From assembly GCF_011398355.1 (NCBI RefSeq), contig NZ_AP021889.1, forward strand, positions 2,480,001 through 2,544,000: DNA of 64,000 nucleotides, given 5' to 3'. The notes under the pieces are model-generated. The model did no database searches. It had not been told where the DNA came from and saw only the letters and a program-made list of their open reading frames with translations. Of the stretch, positions 50,372 through 60,554 are shown in pieces. Source of the stretch: Thiosulfatimonas sediminis. Its GTDB lineage: Bacteria; Pseudomonadota; Gammaproteobacteria; Thiomicrospirales; Thiomicrospiraceae. The position numbers and the translations under genes are program-made. Every line of letters starts with the position of its first letter. Position 1 is the first letter of the stretch.

Positions 50372-52372
50372 ATGCCAACACCAAAACAGCGTCCTTTTCC
50401 GCTACTTTCAAGCCTCTCATTCGCGCTAGCAACCCTGTTCGCGAGTCAAGTCAATGCGACAGAAATTCGTCCTGCAACCGTGCTGTTTAAAGTACTGGAA
50501 GGACAAGCTCCGAACCATTTGAAAGCCTTTAACGCATTGCTGCATAGTCAAGGCTTAGTGACTGAGCGGACGCTGGAGGGAACCGGTATTACCATCGCCA
50601 CCTTTGCACATACAGGACGAGAAATCGCCATTGCCAATCTCCTCAAACACAGTGGCTATGTGGAATTTGCCGAACCCGATTATGCGATAGCGCCGACACT
50701 GCAACCTAATGACTCAAATTACGCCAATCAGTGGCACCACCAAACAGTAAATAGTCCACAAGCATGGGAAACAACAACGGGAAACCATAATGTGTTAGTC
50801 GGAGTTTGCGATACCGGTTTTGATGTTAATCATCCCGATTTAGCTGGCAATTTACGTACAGATTTAGCCTACAACGCACAAGATGGTTCTAATTACATTT
50901 TTGATGCCAATGGCCACGGAACCGGAACCGCCGGAACGCTGGGTGCGGTTGGCAATAACTCAACCGGTGTTGCTGGGATCAATTGGGATGTGGATATCAT
51001 TCCGATACGCATCGCTATCAGCGACAATAACAGTTCCGCTTATATTTCGACCATGGCAAACTGCATTGAGTATGCGGCTGATCAAGGCGCACGAATCGTC
51101 AATTTAAGCTATGGCGGGATTCAATACGAAACTATTAATGCTGCCGCACAATATTTACGCGATCGCAATGGCTTATTATTCATGTCAGCAGGGAATGATG
51201 GACAAGAGTTCGCCGACTATCCCGACTTCACCAGTTTTGTCGGTGTCGGTGCCACTGACCAAAATAACAATCGCGCCAGCTTCTCCAGCTGGGGCAATTA
51301 TGTGGACGTCACCGCTCCAGGCGTCAGCATTCTTACCACCTACCCAAACAACAGATATGTAAACTACAGCGGCACCTCTTTTTCTGCCCCATTGACTGCC
51401 GGTGTCGCCGCTTTGATGGTGGCCGCGAATCCAACGATAACCCCAGAACAAATCGAACAAGGCCTATTTTCGACCGCTACCGATATTGGTGATGAAGGTG
51501 AAGACAATGTCTTTGGACATGGCTTAGTCAATGCCGCAGCAGCAGTCAACTACGCGGCAAATATTGGTCATGTCTCTCCGCCAGAAGCGAAAATTACCGC
51601 TAATCAGACCAGCTTGCCATTTGGCAATGCCTTCGCGTTTGATGCCAGAAATTCACTGGATAGCGATGGGATGATTGTCAGCTACCAATGGTCTCTTGGC
51701 GATGGCACCACATCGAGCCTTGATCATTTCAACCATACCTATGATGCAGCTGGCGTCTATCAAGTCACTCTGACCGTTACCGATAACGATGGTTTAAGCG
51801 ACAGCAGCAGTATTATGGTGCAAGTCACCAATGAAGCGCCGGTAGCGGAAATCTCGGTCGATAGTCAAAGCGGCAGCGTGCCTTTGACAGTGAACTTCAA
51901 CGCGCAAAATAGCTTTGATAATGATGGTGAAATCATCGACTATGCTTGGAACTTTGGTGACGGTAACTCTGACACTGGGAGCAGTACTAGCCACACATAC
52001 ACCGGCGTAGGCGAGTTTACTGCGATTTTAACCGTGACCGATAATGCTGGCGCTCAGAGCAATACATCGGTACTGATTCGTGTTCAAGGTGAAGAAACTA
52101 TTAACATCAGCGCGCCATCAAGCTTACGCGCGTCAGTTCGTCGTTCACGTGTCAGCCTAAGCTGGCGCGATAACAGCAAGAACGAAGACGGATTTTACCT
52201 TCACCGCTATGATGCCAGCTCAGGCGAACTCTTGCAGACCACGACTTTAGATGCAAACACCACTCGCTATAACGACTACCCTGAAAATGGCAATTATTTG
52301 TACCAAGTACAGGCCTTTCAAGGGAATAACCTGTCCGAACAGTCCAATGCGGTATCCGCAAACGTACGTTAA
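50372..52372 (+). CDS. Secreted subtilisin-like serine protease (S8) with two PKD domains and a fibronectin-like domain
   Basis: The 666-residue protein has a signal peptide (cleaved after VNA), a propeptide of the inhibitor I9 type (about residues 30-105), a subtilase domain with Asp147 (VCDTGFD), His182 (NGHGTGTAG), oxyanion Asn275 (SAGND) and Ser336 (SGTSFSAPL), two PKD domains (about 403-487 and 492-573; each with SLGDG or NFGDG and HTYD/HTYT) and a C-terminal fibronectin type III-like domain. It is expected to be released and matured outside the cell to degrade proteins or adhesins. AAGGAGA precedes the start. Its leader carries a c-di-GMP riboswitch. The C-terminus has no GlyGly-CTERM or type IX signal. 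Confidence 0.94.
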   Translation: MPTPKQRPFPLLSSLSFALATLFASQVNATEIRPATVLFKVLEGQAPNHLKAFNALLHSQGLVTERTLEGTGITIATFAHTGREIAIANLLKHSGYVEFAEPDYAIAPTLQPNDSNYANQWHHQTVNSPQAWETTTGNHNVLVGVCDTGFDVNHPDLAGNLRTDLAYNAQDGSNYIFDANGHGTGTAGTLGAVGNNSTGVAGINWDVDIIPIRIAISDNNSSAYISTMANCIEYAADQGARIVNLSYGGIQYETINAAAQYLRDRNGLLFMSAGNDGQEFADYPDFTSFVGVGATDQNNNRASFSSWGNYVDVTAPGVSILTTYPNNRYVNYSGTSFSAPLTAGVAALMVAANPTITPEQIEQGLFSTATDIGDEGEDNVFGHGLVNAAAAVNYAANIGHVSPPEAKITANQTSLPFGNAFAFDARNSLDSDGMIVSYQWSLGDGTTSSLDHFNHTYDAAGVYQVTLTVTDNDGLSDSSSIMVQVTNEAPVAEISVDSQSGSVPLTVNFNAQNSFDNDGEIIDYAWNFGDGNSDTGSSTSHTYTGVGEFTAILTVTDNAGAQSNTSVLIRVQGEETINISAPSSLRASVRRSRVSLSWRDNSKNEDGFYLHRYDASSGELLQTTTLDANTTRYNDYPENGNYLYQVQAFQGNNLSEQSNAVSANVR

Positions 52373-52404
52373 CACTTAAGCAATCTCTTTTTTAAGAGGA
52401 TAAA

Positions 52405-52442
52405 AAAAGCCCCAACAAGATGGTTTCTTGTCGGGGCTTTTA
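52405..52442. terminator. Bidirectional terminator between the protease and TRAP binding-protein genes
   Basis: AAAGCCCCAACAAGA pairs with TCTTGTCGGGGCTTT with one mismatch, flanked by A and T runs on both sides. Confidence 0.93.
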
Positions 52443-52462
52443 ACGTTAAAGGGACAAATAGG

Positions 52463-53569
52463 TTAAAGATTACGTGCTTTGAGATAAGCAAATTCAGAAA
52501 CATTCGTCCATTGCATCACCTGCTCTTTAAAAACTTTCTGCGAGCGCCAAACCTTAGCTGACAAAGCATCTGCTTTCGCGCTTTCTTCCACCACTTCTTC
52601 CGCAAGTGTCTTCAATGCTTTCAATACATCGTCCGGGAAATGTCGCAACTGCACATTATGCTTGTTGATTAAACTATGCAACGCCTGCTGATTACGCGCG
52701 GTATATTCGGCTAACATATCGGCATTCGCCACCTTAATGGCATTGCGCACAATGCTTTGCAAGTCCGCCGGCAACTCGTTAAACGCTTTCTCGTTAATCA
52801 TACATTCCATGGTCGTACCCGGCTCATGCCAACCTGGCGTGTAATAATATTTCGCTGCTTTATAAAAACCAAACGCTAAATCATTATAAGGACCAACCCA
52901 TTCGGTCGCATCCAAAGCACCGGATTGCAATGCGGGGAAAAGCTCGCCGCCAGGCATAGTGACTGGAATTCCGCCAGCGCGCTTTAAAACTTCGCCGCCC
53001 AATCCCGGAATGCGCATTTTCAATCCTTTCAAATCGGCAACAGATTGAATCTCTTTATTAAACCAACCGCCCATCTGAGTACCAGAGTTCCCACCCGGAT
53101 TGGGAATCAAGCCAAACGGTTTATAAGCCTCTTCCCATAATTCCATGCCGCCGCCGTAATAAAGCCAAGCATTCATTTCTTGCGCAGTCAAACCAAACGG
53201 CACGGATGAAAAAAACGCCGCCGCCGGAATTTTACCGGTCCAATAGTAAGCGCCCGCGTGTCCCAACTGCGCATTACCTTGCGACACCGCATCAAATACC
53301 TCAAAAGCGCCAACTAATTCACCGGCTCCATAAACCTTAACCTCAATTCGCCCGCCAGACATTTCAGTAATCAGTTTGGCAATATTGTTCGCACCAGTCC
53401 CTAAGCCTGGAAAATTCTTGGGCCATGTAGTGACCATTTTCCACTTATAAATTTGCTGTGGCTGCATACTCGCGGCCGCTACCGCATTGTCCTCATTCGA
53501 CCCACACGCGGTCAACGCCGTTGCTGCAGATGCACCAGCAAGCGCCCCTAAAAACTCTCTGCGTTTCAT
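52463..53569 (-). CDS. TRAP transporter solute-binding protein (DctP/TakP type)
   Basis: The 368-residue protein starts MKRREFLGALAGASAATALT, a twin-arginine-like signal (RR-x-F-L), followed by a lipobox-like LTAC. The mature part is DctP-like: WKMVTTWPKNFPGLGTGANNIAKLI, PFGLTAQEMNAWLYYGGG, GLKMRIPGLGGEVLKRAGG and ALDATEWVGPYNDLAFGFYKAAKYYYTPGW (shown only in part). Motifs resemble the TakP group, which binds 2-oxo acids. The DctQ and DctM membrane subunits are not adjacent, so it is an orphan here. Substrate is inferred by similarity only. Confidence 0.88.
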   Translation of the reverse strand: MKRREFLGALAGASAATALTACGSNEDNAVAAASMQPQQIYKWKMVTTWPKNFPGLGTGANNIAKLITEMSGGRIEVKVYGAGELVGAFEVFDAVSQGNAQLGHAGAYYWTGKIPAAAFFSSVPFGLTAQEMNAWLYYGGGMELWEEAYKPFGLIPNPGGNSGTQMGGWFNKEIQSVADLKGLKMRIPGLGGEVLKRAGGIPVTMPGGELFPALQSGALDATEWVGPYNDLAFGFYKAAKYYYTPGWHEPGTTMECMINEKAFNELPADLQSIVRNAIKVANADMLAEYTARNQQALHSLINKHNVQLRHFPDDVLKALKTLAEEVVEESAKADALSAKVWRSQKVFKEQVMQWTNVSEFAYLKARNL

Positions 53570-53682
53570 GGTAATTACCTTATCTTAAAAATTAGCCACC
53601 CCATTTTAAGCAAAAAACTAAGCATGATTAATTTTTTTAACGATAGCCTTGCGCCCTTAATGCAAGCACAAAAACGGCTCAC

Positions 53683-53688
53683 TATAAT
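53683..53688 (+). promoter_or_regulatory. Candidate -10 of the chemoreceptor gene
   Basis: A perfect TATAAT lies 110 bases before the start, without a good -35. A sigma28-type motif was looked for and not found. Confidence 0.3.
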
Positions 53689-53797
53689 TAATCCCTACAG
53701 AAAACAAGTGTTAAGACCTAGCGCGGCTTAGTGTGGCACAAGATTACGATGCCACAACCTAATTATGAATTTTCAATCAAACCTAGGGTATTCAAAG

Positions 53798-56467
53798 ATG
53801 CGACTTCTGCCAAAATTAACGATTAGCTTTCTCTTAATTGGCTTAATTCCGCTGCTCATCTTTGCCGCAATCGCAACCCAGCAGGCAGACCATGGCCTAA
53901 AAACCCTAGCCGAACAACAACTCGCCTCAATTCGCGACAACAAAAAAGCCTCCATCGAGCGTTACTTCGAAAGTGTACGGCGCGAAGTCATGACGCTTGC
54001 TGACACCCAGGTCATCTTGCAGGCGATGTTTTATCTTCCTAATCAACTCAAAACCTACCAAGCGCTTGCCGCCAATTTAAGCGATGCGCAACGCCAAACG
54101 TTACGCCAACAATTAATAGCCAAACTACAAACCGAACTAAACAACCACAATCAAACTGCTGAGCTGCAGGGTTATATACAATCGCTCGACAACACCGCTT
54201 TACTGATGCAGCAAGACTATATTTTGGATAACCCAAATAAGCCCGAAAATCGCTGGCAGTTAAACAAAGGGCGCAGCGCGTCTGCCTATCATGCGATTCA
54301 TGCGTCAATGCAACCGGTCGTCCACAAATTCATTCACAACGCCCATTTTTCCGACCTCTACCTGCTCGACCAAGATTCTGGACGAGTGCTCTATTCGGTC
54401 AATAAAAAATTCGACTTTGGCGCCAATCTTCAAGATTTAGCTTGGCAACATAGTGGCTTAGCAAAAGCATGGCGTAAAGGGCAGACTCTCCAAGCCGAAC
54501 AGACTGGGTTTATTGACTTTAGCCACTCGCTCGCCTCAGGTGATGCACCGGTCGCATTTATGGTCGTTCCAGTGGTATTTGAGCAAAAAGCCATCGGACT
54601 TTTGGTCGTCGAGTTTAACTACCAACAACTCAACGCAATCATGAGCGACCGCTCCGGCATGAGTGCCAGCAGCGACACATTTATTATCGGAGCCGACGGT
54701 CTGATGCGTACCGACTCAAGTCGCGACCCAGAACATTCAGTGCTGCACTCATTTGACCCAACAAGCAACATGGCACCAGAACACCATGCTTATGCGCTCG
54801 CACTGCAAAATCAACATGGCATTCAAGCCGGCACCAGTTTTAAAAATGCGCACATGCTCAGTGCATTCACTCCGGTTAAAATTGAAGACACTGACTGGGT
54901 ATTGATTGCCGAAATGTCGACCGAAGAAGCCTTTGAAAGTTCTAGTGCTTTACAACAACTCAGTTTATGGATGCTGGCCATCGGTCTAATCTTAATTAGC
55001 AGCAGCGCCATTTTGGTCGCCAGAAGCATCTCTCGCCCAATTCATCAGCTGGTCGAGAGTATGAAAAAAGTACAGCAAAGTAGCGATTTCAGCCTTAGGC
55101 ATCCCGTCCAAGGCAAAGATGAAATTGCCGAAGCCGCACACGCTTTTAACCAATTACTGCTTAGTTTGGACCATGCATTCAAAGAGATTCGCCAAGTGAT
55201 GCACGCCATGCGAGAGGGCCATTTCCAGCTACGCGTAACCAGCAATTTACAAGGCGATCTACAGCACCTCAAAGAGGACATTAACGGCTCTGCACAAAGC
55301 GTAGAACAAACAATGCAAGCACTGTCTAAAGTCATGCTCGGCATTGCCGATGGTGATTTTTCAGTGCGCTTAGACGAGCGCGTACAAGGCGAACTGAAAC
55401 AACAAGTTGACCAAGCCATGCAGCAGATGGACATCGCGATCCACACTATTAGTGAAGCAATGGAGTTTGCCGCCAAAGGGGTTTTCTCTCACCGCGTCAC
55501 AGGGCAGTTAAAAGGCGACATGGTGCAACTCAAAACCTCGGTGAATCAATCCTTGGAAGAGATTCAAAATGCGATTGACGAAATCACTCAGGCAGCACAA
55601 GCGATGGCGCACGGCGACTTAACGCAAATGATTAATGGGCGCTACGCCGGTGAACTACAAGAACTGCAAGACGCGTTGAACAGCTCAATGCACCATCTGG
55701 CAAACATGGTACAAACTATCCGCCAAGCCTCCAACACGGTGTCGCATGGCGCTAATGAAATTTCTGCCGGTAGCCATGACCTCAAGCAACGCACCGAAGA
55801 ACAGCGCGAATCCTTAGTGCAAACCGCCGAATCAATCGCACAGATGACCCACTCGGTACAAAGTAATTCGCAAAGTGCGCAGAGCGCCTCGCAATTGGCC
55901 GAAAATGCCAAACAAAAAACCGCGCAAGGCGTTGAAATCATGCAACAAACGATGACCGCAATGAGTGATATAGAAGCCGCCAGCACTGAAATTCGGGAAA
56001 TCATCAGCCTTATCGACAGTGTTGCCTTTCAAACGAACTTACTTGCATTGAATGCCGCTGTGGAAGCCGCTCGCGCCGGTGAAGCTGGGCGCGGTTTTGC
56101 CGTGGTGGCGGGCGAAGTAAGAAATCTTGCCGGACGTTCGGCGGATGCAGCGAATCAAATTAAACAGCTCATCAACAATACGGTGGAGCATATCCACGGC
56201 GGCACCAAATTGGTTAACCAATCAAATGCGTCACTGCAAGAGATCAACCAAGCGATTGAATCGGTAAATGACGTTGTGGCACAAATTAGTCGCGCCACCG
56301 CTGAACAGAGCGATGGCATTCACCAAGTCAATCATGTCATTCGCAACATGGACTCAACAACCAACAATAACGCACAACTGGTCACCCTACTCAGCGACCA
56401 CGCCGCGGATGTTGATCAACAAGCGGCAGACTTGGCGGCAACCGTGGCCGATTTCAAAGTGAAATAG
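53798..56467 (+). CDS. Methyl-accepting chemotaxis protein with a poly-HAMP array
   Basis: From the start [15 protein letters not shown] (AGGG ten bases upstream) the protein has 889 residues. A first transmembrane helix is followed by a large periplasmic sensor (about 31-385, Cache-like), then a second helix ([20 protein letters not shown]). From about 409 to 635 there are five HAMP-like units in a row, recognised by repeated patterns such as GHFQLRV, GDFSVRL, GVFSHRV and GDLTQMI. The C-terminal signalling domain has the hairpin tip [24 protein letters not shown] (near 750) that binds CheA and CheW. The ligand is unknown; Cache domains bind amino or organic acids, and an orphan TRAP binding protein lies beside it. 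Confidence 0.93.
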   Translation: MRLLPKLTISFLLIGLIPLLIFAAIATQQADHGLKTLAEQQLASIRDNKKASIERYFESVRREVMTLADTQVILQAMFYLPNQLKTYQALAANLSDAQRQTLRQQLIAKLQTELNNHNQTAELQGYIQSLDNTALLMQQDYILDNPNKPENRWQLNKGRSASAYHAIHASMQPVVHKFIHNAHFSDLYLLDQDSGRVLYSVNKKFDFGANLQDLAWQHSGLAKAWRKGQTLQAEQTGFIDFSHSLASGDAPVAFMVVPVVFEQKAIGLLVVEFNYQQLNAIMSDRSGMSASSDTFIIGADGLMRTDSSRDPEHSVLHSFDPTSNMAPEHHAYALALQNQHGIQAGTSFKNAHMLSAFTPVKIEDTDWVLIAEMSTEEAFESSSALQQLSLWMLAIGLILISSSAILVARSISRPIHQLVESMKKVQQSSDFSLRHPVQGKDEIAEAAHAFNQLLLSLDHAFKEIRQVMHAMREGHFQLRVTSNLQGDLQHLKEDINGSAQSVEQTMQALSKVMLGIADGDFSVRLDERVQGELKQQVDQAMQQMDIAIHTISEAMEFAAKGVFSHRVTGQLKGDMVQLKTSVNQSLEEIQNAIDEITQAAQAMAHGDLTQMINGRYAGELQELQDALNSSMHHLANMVQTIRQASNTVSHGANEISAGSHDLKQRTEEQRESLVQTAESIAQMTHSVQSNSQSAQSASQLAENAKQKTAQGVEIMQQTMTAMSDIEAASTEIREIISLIDSVAFQTNLLALNAAVEAARAGEAGRGFAVVAGEVRNLAGRSADAANQIKQLINNTVEHIHGGTKLVNQSNASLQEINQAIESVNDVVAQISRATAEQSDGIHQVNHVIRNMDSTTNNNAQLVTLLSDHAADVDQQAADLAATVADFKVK

Positions 56468-56504
56468 CGCTTCATAGTGATTCATAAAAAGTGCTTATAA
56501 AACG

Positions 56505-56538
56505 CACAAAGCCAGCATTTACGCTGGCTTTGTGTTTT
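56505..56538 (+). terminator. Terminator of the chemoreceptor gene
   Basis: CACAAAGCCAGC pairs perfectly with GCTGGCTTTGTG around a six-base loop and is followed by TTTT. Confidence 0.93.
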
Positions 56539-56575
56539 GGACGGAACCGAATCAAACTCGCTAAATCAATCCGCT

Positions 56576-57454
56576 TTAATCAACCATAACGGCTTTTTGA
56601 CGCGGATTATAATCGGCCATAAGTTCGGCCATCTGTTCATACAGCGCTCGCTGTTGAGGCGTTTCAGCAGGCGGTGTATAAATTTGCACCACCACATACT
56701 GATTACCCGGCTCTTTGCCTAAACCACGCCCTTTGATACGCATTTTGGAACCTGATTGAGTACCGGCAGCGATCGACATCCGCACCGCACCTTGCAGCGT
56801 TGGGATATCCACTTTCGCACCTAAGGCCGCTTCCCAAGGGGTAATCGGCAAATCAATATACACATCATTGCCCTCTACCCGAAAATCAGGGTGCTTTTGC
56901 AAATTGATTTCAATAATCACATCGCCGTTTGCCCCGCCATTACTGCCTTGATACCCTTTCTCTTTAACGCGAATTTTCTGGTCTTGCAGAACGCCAGCAG
57001 GGATGCGTACCTTAATCGGCTTGGTGTCATAGGCATAGCTGCGCGAATCTTTGTTGCCAACTTCAACATTAATGGTACGCTCTGCACCGCTAATGGCTTC
57101 TTCCAAAGTCAACATCACTTTAATGTGCTGATCTTCACCCTTGCGTGGTCGCGCTTGACGAGGCCCACCAAAACCGCCACCACCAAACATATCGCCGAAA
57201 ATATCACCAAAGTCTGCACCACCAAAACCACCTCTACCCGTGTTTTGATAGTCAGAACCAAACTGATCATACATACTGCGCTTTTCCGCATCGCTTAAAG
57301 TTTCATAAGCTTCGGAAATCTCCTTAAATTTGGCTTCATTACCGGTCTTTTTATCCGGATGATGCTGAGCGGCCAGTTTACGATAGGCTTTTTTAATTTC
57401 CGCATCGCTCGCCGCGCGCGAAACGCCAAGTATTTGATAATAATCTTTACTCAT
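56576..57454 (-). CDS. cbpA: DnaJ-type co-chaperone, CbpA class (no zinc finger)
   Basis: The 292-residue protein starts at [17 protein letters not shown]; the frame extends 25 codons further upstream without an appropriate start context. The J domain has HPD at 32-34, then a Gly/Phe-rich region ([20 protein letters not shown]), and two C-terminal substrate-binding subdomains ([39 protein letters not shown]). It lacks the four CxxCxGxG repeats of true DnaJ, so it is the CbpA type, which stimulates DnaK. The cbpM partner is not adjacent. Its promoter region has a sigma32-like sequence. Confidence 0.93.
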   Translation of the reverse strand: MSKDYYQILGVSRAASDAEIKKAYRKLAAQHHPDKKTGNEAKFKEISEAYETLSDAEKRSMYDQFGSDYQNTGRGGFGGADFGDIFGDMFGGGGFGGPRQARPRKGEDQHIKVMLTLEEAISGAERTINVEVGNKDSRSYAYDTKPIKVRIPAGVLQDQKIRVKEKGYQGSNGGANGDVIIEINLQKHPDFRVEGNDVYIDLPITPWEAALGAKVDIPTLQGAVRMSIAAGTQSGSKMRIKGRGLGKEPGNQYVVVQIYTPPAETPQQRALYEQMAELMADYNPRQKAVMVD

Positions 57455-57492
57455 GCAGATGAAATCCTTACTAAATTCGTTTTCTGTGGCAG

Positions 57493-57521
57493 TTATATAG
57501 GCGCACTGCTTGCTTTTCAAG
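57493..57521 (-). promoter_or_regulatory. Sigma32-like heat-shock promoter of cbpA
   Basis: On the minus strand CTTGAAA and CCTATATAA are separated by 13 bases, close to the sigma32 consensus CTTGAAA-N(11-16)-CCCCATNTA. It ends 39 bases before the cbpA start. Confidence 0.5.
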
Positions 57522-57645
57522 AACAACACGCCGATAAATCCTTAGAATGGCACTTTTATTTGCCACCATGTCACTTTAACGTCATTAAGCGATTCGCCAA
57601 TCTTGTTAAACTAGTCACCAAATAACCCCTTAATTAAATGAGCGC

Positions 57646-57828
57646 ATGAAGAACCCCTTTATTTTAATCGTACATGGCAAACACAAACTGCTATTTAAGG
57701 CAGCGCATGCAAATCGCGCCTACCTGCAAGCAATCGGCGATGCACTGTTGCGCCAAAAAGACAGTAATTTTATTGAGTATCAAATCATCACCGACCAGAA
57801 TGTGCGGCAGATTTTGACCAGTACTTGA
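57646..57828 (+). CDS. Possible small protein of unknown function, 60 residues
   Basis: A basic protein MKNPFILIVHGKHKLLFK ... ending VRQILTST, divergent from cbpA. The ribosome binding site is weak (GAGCGC), and no signal peptide or family is recognised. The hairpin behind it fits the TonB gene better. It may be a chance open frame. Confidence 0.35.
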   Translation: MKNPFILIVHGKHKLLFKAAHANRAYLQAIGDALLRQKDSNFIEYQIITDQNVRQILTST

Positions 57829-57839
57829 CTGGCCCAAAC

Positions 57840-57873
57840 AAAAAAACCGCTAAACTCAAAGATTAGCGGTTTT
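57840..57873 (-). terminator. Terminator of the TonB-receptor operon
   Basis: On the minus strand AAAACCGCTAA pairs with TTAGCGGTTTT around a nine-base loop and continues in a seven-T run. On the plus strand the T run is only four. Confidence 0.88.
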
Positions 57874-57894
57874 CATCACAAAGCCTTCCGTTTT

Positions 57895-60099
57895 TTAAAA
57901 ATCAACCCGCAGATTGAGTTTCAAATTACGCCCTTGTGCCAAGGTATAACCTTTATAGGTATCCAAGAAATCCACATAAGCGCGGTCAAACAGATTCTCC
58001 ACCGCAAAATTCAACTGCACCTTTTCTTTACCTTGGGTAGCGATTTGCGCGCTATAACGCAGATTCCACAAAGCATAGCCCTTAGTTGACGCCGTGCCGA
58101 TGGTCATACCATCAAACTGCGAAAACGGTTCATAAGCACCCGCTGAATCCTTACTGGCGACCAATTTGGTTTCCAGCGTCCATTGCTGCTGTTTTAATGC
58201 CTGCCAATCCGCTGCATAAAAACTGTTTTTGACAAACAGATTATTGGCCGGAATCAAAGGTAAGTCACGTGCTTGATTTTGGTCACGACCTTGAATCCAC
58301 TCCACAGCCAACGCCGATTGGAATCGGCGATTCCAACGATGCTCAAGATTAAATTCCACACCGCGAATTAACGCATCCGTCTGTTCAGCCTGCATTTCTG
58401 GAATTAAGCCCGCACCAGGTTCGCTACTGACCGTATTTTCAGTACAAGCACCACTTTCTTGACCCGCTTCACTACAGCGGTAGTTCCCCGTATTCGCCAA
58501 ATAAATGTAGTTGTCCACCCTATTTTGATAGGCCGTCAGCACCATTTGCGTGGTTCCATTATCCCAACGTAAGGACAGATCGGTATTCAATGCTATTTCC
58601 GCCTGCAAATCTGGATTACCGATTTGATAAGCCTGAACGCCGCCATGCTCACCGCCCGCATACAACTCAAAAATACTTGGCGCACGGAAACCGCGTGCGA
58701 CATTACCAGCCAAACTCCATTCTTCGGTTAAACGATACGTCGCCCCAAGCGAACCCGACCAAACGGCAAAATCACGCGTATTGTTCGTCCCGTCAAACAC
58801 CCCGGCTTCAACAAAATGTTCATTGTTGCCATCCAATGGCGCAGCCACTTTATGCCAATCGTAACGCGCGCCAAACTGCACTAACCAACGCTCATAATCC
58901 GCTTCTTCAAACAGATAAACCGCCTGTTTATCAACATCGGCGCTAGGGGTTAAATGCCCGCTCAACAAACGCTGTTCTTTACGCGTCACTTCAACCCCAA
59001 TCTCGCCCTCGAAATCACCGATATTCGGGTGTTCAGCGGCCAATTTCCAGTCATGACGGACCACTTGCAAATCCAGATAATGATCAGTACCTTTGTCCTC
59101 GGCCATGCTCTCATACGGTAAATCATGCGATGCCTCGCGGTCATTCACGGTATAGACCCAGCTCGGTTTGATAACCCAGTCGTCAGCAAACACTTCAGCC
59201 GCCAGTTGCGTCTCTTGGTTTTCCAAAATCTGACCTGCCGCTAAAGGCTCAAATTCACCACCATCTTCTGATTCAACGCCCAAATAGTTTTGCTTAGATC
59301 GCCAAACAGAATGACGCAAGGTCACTTGCCCCCAGTCTTCGCGATAACCTAAACCGATATTCGCCGCACGCGTTTGAAAATTGGTAAACGGCACTTCACC
59401 GATAAACAGCGGGCGGCTGTCTGGCGCAGGACTTCCCCCTGGATTAGGCACGGGATTTACCGCCGTAGCGGCAAATGGCACGCGGTAGTTATCGCCCTTA
59501 CGCATCGAGGCGCCAACGGTTAGCGCAAACTTATCACTGCCAGACCCCATTTTCACGCCCAAATGGGTTTCGTTATTATTACTGTTGTACTCGATATCCG
59601 CTTCGCCTTGCGCCGCTTGCGAAAAAGGCATTTGTGGCGCTAGAACATTGACCACACCGCCCAAAGCCTCAGAACCATAAAGAACACTTTGCGGCCCACG
59701 AATCACTTCAATACGCTCTGCCAAATACGGATCAATGTTCGGCAAGTGACGCGTGCCGTAAGCTTGATAATCCGTACTTGCTCCATTCGACAGCACCTTA
59801 ACGCGCTCGCCGGTCATTCCTCGAATCACCGGTTTACCGGACTGTGCTCCTGCCGATAAATTATTCACCCCCGGCATATTCGCCAGCATCTCCCCGAGCG
59901 AGCCACTTTCTAGCTGCGCTTTGGCTTGACCACTAACACTGTCCACTTGCGATGGCACGTCAAAGACTTCGTGTTGATGAATCGGCGAGGCCGACACAGT
60001 GATTTTTTCTAAAACGGTTGTTTCTTGGGCATAAGCCACCGACAGCGGAGCACCGCAGGCTACGGTCAGTGCCAGCGTTAATTTATTTAATCGCATCAT
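57895..60099 (-). CDS. TonB-dependent outer membrane receptor
   Basis: The 734-residue protein starts MMRLNKLTLALTVACG (GGAAA upstream), with a signal peptide cleaved after YAQ. A TonB box-like start (TTVLEKITVSAS) is followed by the plug (LPNIDPYLAERIEVIRGPQSVLYGSEALGGVVNV is the family hallmark, cited in part) and a 22-strand barrel that ends in LNLRVDF with the C-terminal Phe. The ligand cannot be read from sequence. A DUF2946 gene and a TlpA fusion precede it on the same transcript, and DUF2946 often accompanies copper-linked TonB receptors, so copper or another metal is a reasonable guess. An extracellular loop has a Cys pair region (YRCSEAGQESGACTE). Confidence 0.9.
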   Translation of the reverse strand: MMRLNKLTLALTVACGAPLSVAYAQETTVLEKITVSASPIHQHEVFDVPSQVDSVSGQAKAQLESGSLGEMLANMPGVNNLSAGAQSGKPVIRGMTGERVKVLSNGASTDYQAYGTRHLPNIDPYLAERIEVIRGPQSVLYGSEALGGVVNVLAPQMPFSQAAQGEADIEYNSNNNETHLGVKMGSGSDKFALTVGASMRKGDNYRVPFAATAVNPVPNPGGSPAPDSRPLFIGEVPFTNFQTRAANIGLGYREDWGQVTLRHSVWRSKQNYLGVESEDGGEFEPLAAGQILENQETQLAAEVFADDWVIKPSWVYTVNDREASHDLPYESMAEDKGTDHYLDLQVVRHDWKLAAEHPNIGDFEGEIGVEVTRKEQRLLSGHLTPSADVDKQAVYLFEEADYERWLVQFGARYDWHKVAAPLDGNNEHFVEAGVFDGTNNTRDFAVWSGSLGATYRLTEEWSLAGNVARGFRAPSIFELYAGGEHGGVQAYQIGNPDLQAEIALNTDLSLRWDNGTTQMVLTAYQNRVDNYIYLANTGNYRCSEAGQESGACTENTVSSEPGAGLIPEMQAEQTDALIRGVEFNLEHRWNRRFQSALAVEWIQGRDQNQARDLPLIPANNLFVKNSFYAADWQALKQQQWTLETKLVASKDSAGAYEPFSQFDGMTIGTASTKGYALWNLRYSAQIATQGKEKVQLNFAVENLFDRAYVDFLDTYKGYTLAQGRNLKLNLRVDF

Positions 60100-60176
60100 T
60101 TCTGTTTTCCACAGGTTAAGCTTTTCGCGATACCGCAGCATCACAAAAAAAATTTCTAAAAGGCTTTAAAACGGTT

Positions 60177-60536
60177 TTAAACAGAAATAGACGGCGGAGC
60201 GCGACTTTGGAAGGCGGCATAAACCGCTAAAGGTGGAACGAAACGATAAACCGGCTGAACATCGACCGGCATTGAAAACTTGGATAGCGCAACAGTAAAG
60301 GAAGGCGAATCCACTCGTGGATCAGCGGCTTTTTCAAGCACATCACATAACTGAGTATGTTCATGAAATGGATGAATTTCAGCGTGCAGTAAGGCAATCG
60401 TCTGCGCCGCTAAAAACAACGCTAAAGCGACTAACCAAGTGGCGTAACGCAGACGAATATGCCCAACCTGCCGCCACGGATTACCCGGCGCCTGGTTAAG
60501 CATTAATAAGCGTATAGGGTTCTGAACATTCATCAT
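60177..60536 (-). CDS. DUF2946-family protein
   Basis: From the ATG of MMNVQNPIRLL the product is about 119 residues with one hydrophobic N-terminal helix (YATWLVALALFLAAQTIALL), followed by HAEIHPFHEHTQLCDVLEKA. This His/Cys-rich start of the exported part is characteristic of DUF2946, a family seen next to copper and TonB genes. The His and Cys suggest metal binding. It ends with FQSRAPPSISV, typical for the family. No ribosome binding site is obvious, which fits translational coupling to the TlpA fusion gene upstream (19 bases before). Confidence 0.72.
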   Translation of the reverse strand: MMNVQNPIRLLMLNQAPGNPWRQVGHIRLRYATWLVALALFLAAQTIALLHAEIHPFHEHTQLCDVLEKAADPRVDSPSFTVALSKFSMPVDVQPVYRFVPPLAVYAAFQSRAPPSISV

Positions 60537-60554
60537 CGCGGCAATTATAACCAA

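Noticed and set aside
50372-50460. Tandem second c-di-GMP aptamer near the protease start
   Set aside because: No second copy of the GACGNAAAGCC or GGTTGC blocks was found on either side of the first.
60100-60176. Fur box in front of the TonB receptor gene
   Set aside because: No stretch resembling GATAATGATAATCATTATC was seen; the gene is also internal to an operon.
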